From the NCBI GenBank assembly GCA_015056795.1, contig SVFO01000033.1:1-46734 (forward strand): 46,734 bases of DNA, read 5' to 3'. Position 1 is the first letter of the stretch, and every line of letters begins with the position of its first letter. Source of the DNA: Lachnospiraceae bacterium. GTDB lineage: Bacteria > Bacillota > Clostridia > Lachnospirales > Lachnospiraceae. Below the pieces are notes generated by a model. The model searched no databases and was not told the DNA's origin. It saw only the letters and a program-made list of their open reading frames with translations. Shown one piece after another: positions 43,052 through 46,734 of this stretch. The translations under genes were made by a program, and so were the position numbers.

Positions 43052-43354
43052 TCAGACTAATGCTAATTGCAGCCCTTTGCCTGTGTTCATACTCTCTTTT
43101 TCCTTTTTCTGCACGTCCGCCCGCTCTTCCTCATCCATGGCCCATCTTGGAATTTCCATTTCATTCTCAGATTTTCCTCCGGCGCCATAGACATAATCCT
43201 CAAGACCGTTGGTCGAAAGATCAACAATGCTGGTTTCCGCACCGATATTATTTGATTTTCTAATCCATCCCACCAGATAATAGGAGACTATACCCAAGCT
43301 GATCACGGCAGAAATGCCTATGTAAATAAGATTCCAGCCTCCAAAATCTAACAT
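43052..43354 (-). CDS. Small single-TM membrane protein
   Basis: 100 aa from the ATG at 43354, preceded by AGGAGGGGGAAG; the open frame runs back to 43528 without a ribosome site. One TM helix near residues 6-30 (LIYIGISAVISLGIVSYYLVGW), then a cytoplasmic, acidic, helical tail with basic end. No recognised family. It lies downstream of nothing obvious and about 135 bp upstream of the PARG-like gene. Confidence 0.6.
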   Translation of the reverse strand: MLDFGGWNLIYIGISAVISLGIVSYYLVGWIRKSNNIGAETSIVDLSTNGLEDYVYGAGGKSENEMEIPRWAMDEEERADVQKKEKESMNTGKGLQLALV

Positions 43355-43523
43355 ACTTCCCCCTCCTGTTAAATTTGTAATCATTCTACTCGTTTCACCG
43401 CACTTCACTTTCTCTAGTTTACAAAGAATTTCAAAATTATTCAATAAAAACAATTGCACGGTAACTGTTGATAATGTATGAAAGCGTACACAATTTAGCA
43501 TACAACGAGATAACATAAAAAAC

Positions 43524-43552
43524 GCCATGGGCCTTTTTCTTCAGCCCATGGC
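43524..43552 (-). terminator. Terminator after the sensor kinase gene
   Basis: A 9-bp perfect stem GCCATGGGC/GCCCATGGC, loop of 11 nt; minus-strand tail GTTTTTTATG. Confidence 0.85.
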
Positions 43553-43572
43553 ATCCTTATGATCTCTTTGCA

Positions 43573-45387
43573 TTAGAATAAAATTCCCCATGGAATCTTA
43601 ATCTCACACTCAAAAATAGCGCTCTTTTCATCATATCTTAACTGATATTTCCACTGATGATCTTTTAAAATTTTTGCAACCACATACAAACCAATGCCCG
43701 TTCCCTTTTCTCCGCTTCTGCTTTCATTCCCGCGGACAAACGGCTCCCACAGCCTCTTAAGATTTCCTTCCAGCTTCTGTGCTGATTTATTTTGAATGCG
43801 AATTCTTCGTTTCTCCCCGATGATCTTAATTACACTCTCAGGCTCGGAATACTTCACGGCATTGATGATCAGATTATCAAAAGCCCTCTGCAAAAGCTCC
43901 TTGTCACCGCGAATGCTCGTCTGTCCCTCCACCGAAAAAAGGAGCTTCTTTTCCTCTGCCTTGCCCTGAAATCTTTGGATGGATTCCTTACAACACTCTA
44001 CGAGGTCTACAGTCTTTTTCTGCAGCTTCCTTCTTTCATATTCGTATTGAGAAAGTGCAAGATTTTCAGATATTATCTCATTCATGTAATGAACGTTTTT
44101 CTCAATCTCCCCCGCATAGAGCTCCATTTTATCCGTATGAAGATGCTCCTTTAGGCTTTCGGCATAACCGCCTGTAGCGGTGAGCGGCGTCTTCAGGTCA
44201 TGTGCCATAACATTCACCAGCATCTTCCGATAGGCTTCTGATTCATATTGATATTTCTTACGGTTATAGGAAAAGCACCAAGCGACCACAAAAATCACAA
44301 GTAAAACTTCATAACCAATGAAAAACATGAATTGAAACATTTTCATAATGCCACGGGAATAACCATTTATCTGAAGATATTGATAAATGGTATAGGCTTT
44401 TCCATCCTTAGCAGTCACCGTGCCGCATATGGCAATTTCAATCTCATCAATTACCCCAAGAATCTTTTTATTTTGTATGTTTGTGGACAATTCGCTTTTT
44501 CCAAGCTGAAGAATACGATTTTTAGCCTCCTCCTGAAAGGCTTGATCCTGCGTGATTCGGTTTATCATAATCGAAGCGAATAGATAGGAGCCACTGATAC
44601 CTTCTTCTGTCTGAGGTCGCCCCATATGCTCTAAATTTTCTAAGTGAAAATACCCATCCGTATTCGCAGGCGTAAAATCAAGACTTATGCTTTCCTCATT
44701 GCGTTGATCCTTCCACGTGATTAGAATCTTTCCAGGCAGAAAGGTTCCATCTTCCTTTCGCCAAATATCTTCCGGCTTAAAATCCAGGCCATTCGATGGA
44801 TCCAAAAGCTCGCTCAAGGTTGTCTTTTCTCGAATCAGCTTCCCCATTGTGCCAGTCAAAGCACCTTCCTGTGTTCCTCTTGCGCTTGTATAAGACTCTT
44901 CAAACTGGCGAAAAGGACAATAAAGAATCACAAAATTTTTTTCCAAGTTAAAACCACGAATTTCATTTGCTTTTATGTCGTCTTGGAAGCGTAGGGTTAA
45001 AAATACATTTTCAATGGAATCCGTAATCATCTCCCCTGTTTCGCGGTCCTTTACGAAACCATAAGTGCGAACGGTGGAATTACGACTGTCACCATTGGAA
45101 TCAACAGGATCAATGGCCATGAGGTTTGTTGACCAAGTTGTTAGATAATAAAACTCCGGTATCATCTTTTTTTCCGTGAGTGATACCTCATTTTCCGTAA
45201 GATATGTTTGTGCGCTGTCTACAAAGGAACGAAATGTATCTACGCGCATCGTGTTTTCATGCTCTGCAAATAGATTCACAATGGCTGCAGATCCCATACA
45301 ATTGATTACGGCACAAACTATAAGATATATTACCAGATACTTCAAAATGAGGGAAACGATCTTCCCTTTGGGCATTCGAGCTTTCAT
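43573..45387 (-). CDS. Membrane sensor histidine kinase with a large extracellular domain
   Basis: 604 aa. TM near residues 13-35, extracellular sensor about 36-345 of no named family, second TM near 352-374, then HisKA with VMAHDLKTPLTA (H396) and HATPase with DNLIINAVKYSEPES (N-box) and EKGTGIGLYVVAKIL (G-box). It phosphorylates the OmpR-type regulator encoded 36 bp upstream. The large 300-residue sensor is unusual for an intramembrane-type Firmicutes kinase and would see an external ligand or envelope stress. Confidence 0.9.
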   Translation of the reverse strand: MKARMPKGKIVSLILKYLVIYLIVCAVINCMGSAAIVNLFAEHENTMRVDTFRSFVDSAQTYLTENEVSLTEKKMIPEFYYLTTWSTNLMAIDPVDSNGDSRNSTVRTYGFVKDRETGEMITDSIENVFLTLRFQDDIKANEIRGFNLEKNFVILYCPFRQFEESYTSARGTQEGALTGTMGKLIREKTTLSELLDPSNGLDFKPEDIWRKEDGTFLPGKILITWKDQRNEESISLDFTPANTDGYFHLENLEHMGRPQTEEGISGSYLFASIMINRITQDQAFQEEAKNRILQLGKSELSTNIQNKKILGVIDEIEIAICGTVTAKDGKAYTIYQYLQINGYSRGIMKMFQFMFFIGYEVLLVIFVVAWCFSYNRKKYQYESEAYRKMLVNVMAHDLKTPLTATGGYAESLKEHLHTDKMELYAGEIEKNVHYMNEIISENLALSQYEYERRKLQKKTVDLVECCKESIQRFQGKAEEKKLLFSVEGQTSIRGDKELLQRAFDNLIINAVKYSEPESVIKIIGEKRRIRIQNKSAQKLEGNLKRLWEPFVRGNESRSGEKGTGIGLYVVAKILKDHQWKYQLRYDEKSAIFECEIKIPWGILF

Positions 45388-45423
45388 CCTTCTCCTCCAC
45401 GATTATTTCATGATGAATTGGCT

Positions 45424-46101
45424 TCACTCTTCCGTGATCTTATATCCCCGTCCAATAAATGTCTTGATTTGCGAGCCTGCGCTACCAAGACTTTTTCTAA
45501 GCTTTTTGACATGATTATCGACCACACGATCTCCGCCATAATAATCCTTACCCCAGACCAAATCCAACAGCATGTCTCTGGTGAAAACCCAGTCCTTACG
45601 CTCCATCAACACAGCCAACAGTGAAAGCTCCTTAGGTGCTAAATCTACCTTTTTACCGTGAACCGTTACCGTCAAGGTTCTTTTGTGAAAGCTGATTGCT
45701 CCGCAAGTAATTATTTCCTCTCTGAATTCACCCTTGGATCTTTTCAACAATGCCGTGACCTTCGCATATAATTCCGCGAAAGAAAATGGCTTGCAGACAT
45801 AATCATCACAGCCGAGCTCATAGCCATAAAGTCTGTCTTCCTCCATTGTTCTCGCAGTGATAAAGATCACTGGAATATCACTAGTTTGCCGTATTTCTTT
45901 CATCAAGGAAAATCCATTTCTGCCTGGAAGCATAACATCCAATAAGACAAGATCAAACTCCTTTTCATGAAAAAGCCGCAGTCCTTCCAAACCATCCGCT
46001 GCAAAAATTACTTCATAGGAAGGTGACTTCCCTTCAAAATAATCGCAAATGATTTCCCGTATCTGCTTATCGTCTTCCACCAATAAAATTCGATCTTTCA
46101 T
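45424..46101 (-). CDS. OmpR/PhoB-family response regulator
   Basis: 225 aa from the ATG at 46101 (AGGAGAA upstream). Receiver domain with D9/D10-type acid pair (VEDDKQ), D55 (VLLDVMLPGRNG), T82 and K104 (CKPFS). The winged-helix domain carries LAPKELSLLAVLMERKD and VVDNHVKKLRKSLG as the recognition helix. It activates or represses target promoters on phosphorylation by the kinase encoded next. The open frame upstream gives a weak N-terminal extension. A perfect inverted repeat lies just upstream of its promoter, suggesting autoregulation. Confidence 0.93.
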   Translation of the reverse strand: MKDRILLVEDDKQIREIICDYFEGKSPSYEVIFAADGLEGLRLFHEKEFDLVLLDVMLPGRNGFSLMKEIRQTSDIPVIFITARTMEEDRLYGYELGCDDYVCKPFSFAELYAKVTALLKRSKGEFREEIITCGAISFHKRTLTVTVHGKKVDLAPKELSLLAVLMERKDWVFTRDMLLDLVWGKDYYGGDRVVDNHVKKLRKSLGSAGSQIKTFIGRGYKITEE

Positions 46102-46180
46102 TGCAGGTTCTCCTGAACTTGTTCTGGTTTCGTAACAATTACCACGAATGCCAAATTTCAATGCATAACTCCTCCCTGTC

Positions 46181-46209
46181 ATGTTACCGCATTTGATTTA
46201 CTTTGGCAA
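46181..46209 (-). promoter_or_regulatory. Promoter of the two-component operon
   Basis: Minus-strand TTGCCA (46204-46209), 17-nt spacer, TAACAT (46181-46186). Confidence 0.6.
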
Positions 46210-46214
46210 TCCGT

Positions 46215-46237
46215 TTTGATATTCATAAAATATCAAA
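46215..46237. promoter_or_regulatory. Inverted repeat, probable operator of the two-component operon
   Basis: TTTGATATT-CATAA-AATATCAAA, perfect 9-bp arms, 5 bp upstream of the -35 box. A further half-site TTTGATATT lies at 46261-46269. Confidence 0.5.
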
Positions 46238-46346
46238 GTCATGTATCGTTCGTATATCCTTTTGATATTTTTTTTGCCTTTTTAACATTTTGTTATTAAG
46301 CTTGAAATTGCAAGTTACTTTACCGCTGGTATGCATTAATCAACAC

Positions 46347-46390
46347 AAAAAGGGCATATGTCATCCTGCAAATTTGACATATACCCTTTT
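46347..46390. terminator. Terminator of the right-hand tRNA cluster
   Basis: A long stem AAAAGGGCATATGTCA/TGACATATACCCTTTT with one mismatch; minus-strand tail TTTTTGTG. Confidence 0.8.
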
Positions 46391-46423
46391 CACTATTTTT
46401 CTTACTATTTTTTGATATAAAAA

Positions 46424-46496
46424 TGGGGCCTATAGGGCTCGAACCTATGACCCTCTGCTTGTAAGGCAGATGCTCTCCCAGCTGAGCTAAGACCCC
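46424..46496 (-). tRNA. tRNA-Val (TAC)
   Basis: Acceptor GGGGTCT/AGGCCCC with A discriminator, anticodon stem TCTGC/GCAGA with loop CTTACAA giving TAC. Confidence 0.95.
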
Positions 46497-46562
46497 ATTT
46501 CCTCAACATATTCCTACGAAAACTACATCCTTTCAGTTTGTCGTATTCCTATCATTGAGATA

Positions 46563-46636
46563 CGACCCAGATCGGGCTCGAACCGACGACCTCCGCCGTG
46601 ACAGGGCGGCGCTCTAACCAACTGAGCCACTGGGCC
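46563..46636 (-). tRNA. tRNA-Asp (GTC)
   Basis: Acceptor GGCCCAG/CTGGGTC with G discriminator, anticodon stem CCGCC/GGCGG with loop CTGTCAC giving GTC. Confidence 0.95.
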
Positions 46637-46661
46637 ATAAATATTAAATTCAAAATGCTAG

Positions 46662-46734
46662 TGGACCTTCGGGGACTCGAACCCAGGACCGACCGGTTAT
46701 GAGCCGGTTGCTCTAACCAACTGAGCTAAAGGTC
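46662..46734 (-). tRNA. tRNA-Met (CAT), elongator type, cut by the window edge
   Basis: Acceptor 3' strand AAGGTCC with A discriminator; anticodon stem ACCGG/CCGGT with loop CTCATAA giving CAT. The first 5' base lies outside the window. The body resembles elongator tRNA-Met, not initiator. Confidence 0.85.

Overview
The window looks like a chromosome segment of an anaerobic, motile Gram-positive bacterium of the Clostridia, most likely Lachnospiraceae. The basis is family content and style: strong GGAGG ribosome sites, consensus sigma-A promoters, cellobiose phosphorylase, a two-gene Suf-type Fe-S system, CACHE/GGDEF sensors, a CheX-like/CheY pair and a TrkA/TrkH potassium system. No rRNA or named species marker is present, so the family-level call is an inference.

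Positions 1-9760 are an accessory island, visibly more AT-rich than the rest and packed with defence-type genes and gene fragments. From left to right it holds an AAA ATPase gene broken by an in-frame stop, a terminator, and a minus-strand gene set. Read in the direction of transcription, that set is an RNase III with two dsRNA-binding domains, a 152-aa acidic protein, a two-TM membrane protein, a CHAT caspase-like protease, a HEPN-motif protein coupled to it, and an HTH protein. A 15-base motif recurs at three 3' gene boundaries. The island ends in gene debris (including a JAB/RadC fragment) beside the terminator of a tRNA-Arg-His-Gln-Lys cluster. The CHAT + HEPN + membrane protein group is the best candidate for an undescribed system.

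Positions 9800-16100 are mostly housekeeping: four tRNAs, a sodium:solute symporter, tRNA-Pro, a ribbon-helix-helix protein beside a 46-aa protein that shares its C-terminal motif, then a THUMP methyltransferase / RdgB / YfcE operon and a DUF1700-type membrane protein. Positions 16170-19040 hold cellobiose phosphorylase with a consensus promoter, followed by two identical 136-bp tandem repeats and a terminator.

Positions 19040-23700 hold a c-di-GMP type operon (CACHE sensor, degenerate GGDEF protein, full CACHE-GGDEF cyclase, small Cys-rich protein). Upstream of it, with its own promoter, is a roughly 320-nt structured RNA candidate, then a DUF1622 protein. Positions 23761-24890 carry a Phd/VapC toxin-antitoxin pair and tRNA-Arg(ACG), followed by two covarying repeats that copy the tRNA 3' end.

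Positions 24957-31750 carry a chemoreceptor, the SufC/SufB pair, CheY with a CheX-like protein, cysteine synthase and TspO. Positions 31806-37296 include a cell-envelope glycan locus: a GT2-GtrA fusion, a phosphodiester glycosidase and an anchored protein on one strand, and a surface-anchored PIG-L deacetylase on the other. Positions 37320-43360 carry TrkA/TrkH, a lipoprotein, a tocopherol-cyclase-like protein, a PARG-like hydrolase and a small membrane protein. The right end holds an OmpR-family two-component system and a tRNA-Met-Asp-Val cluster cut by the window edge.
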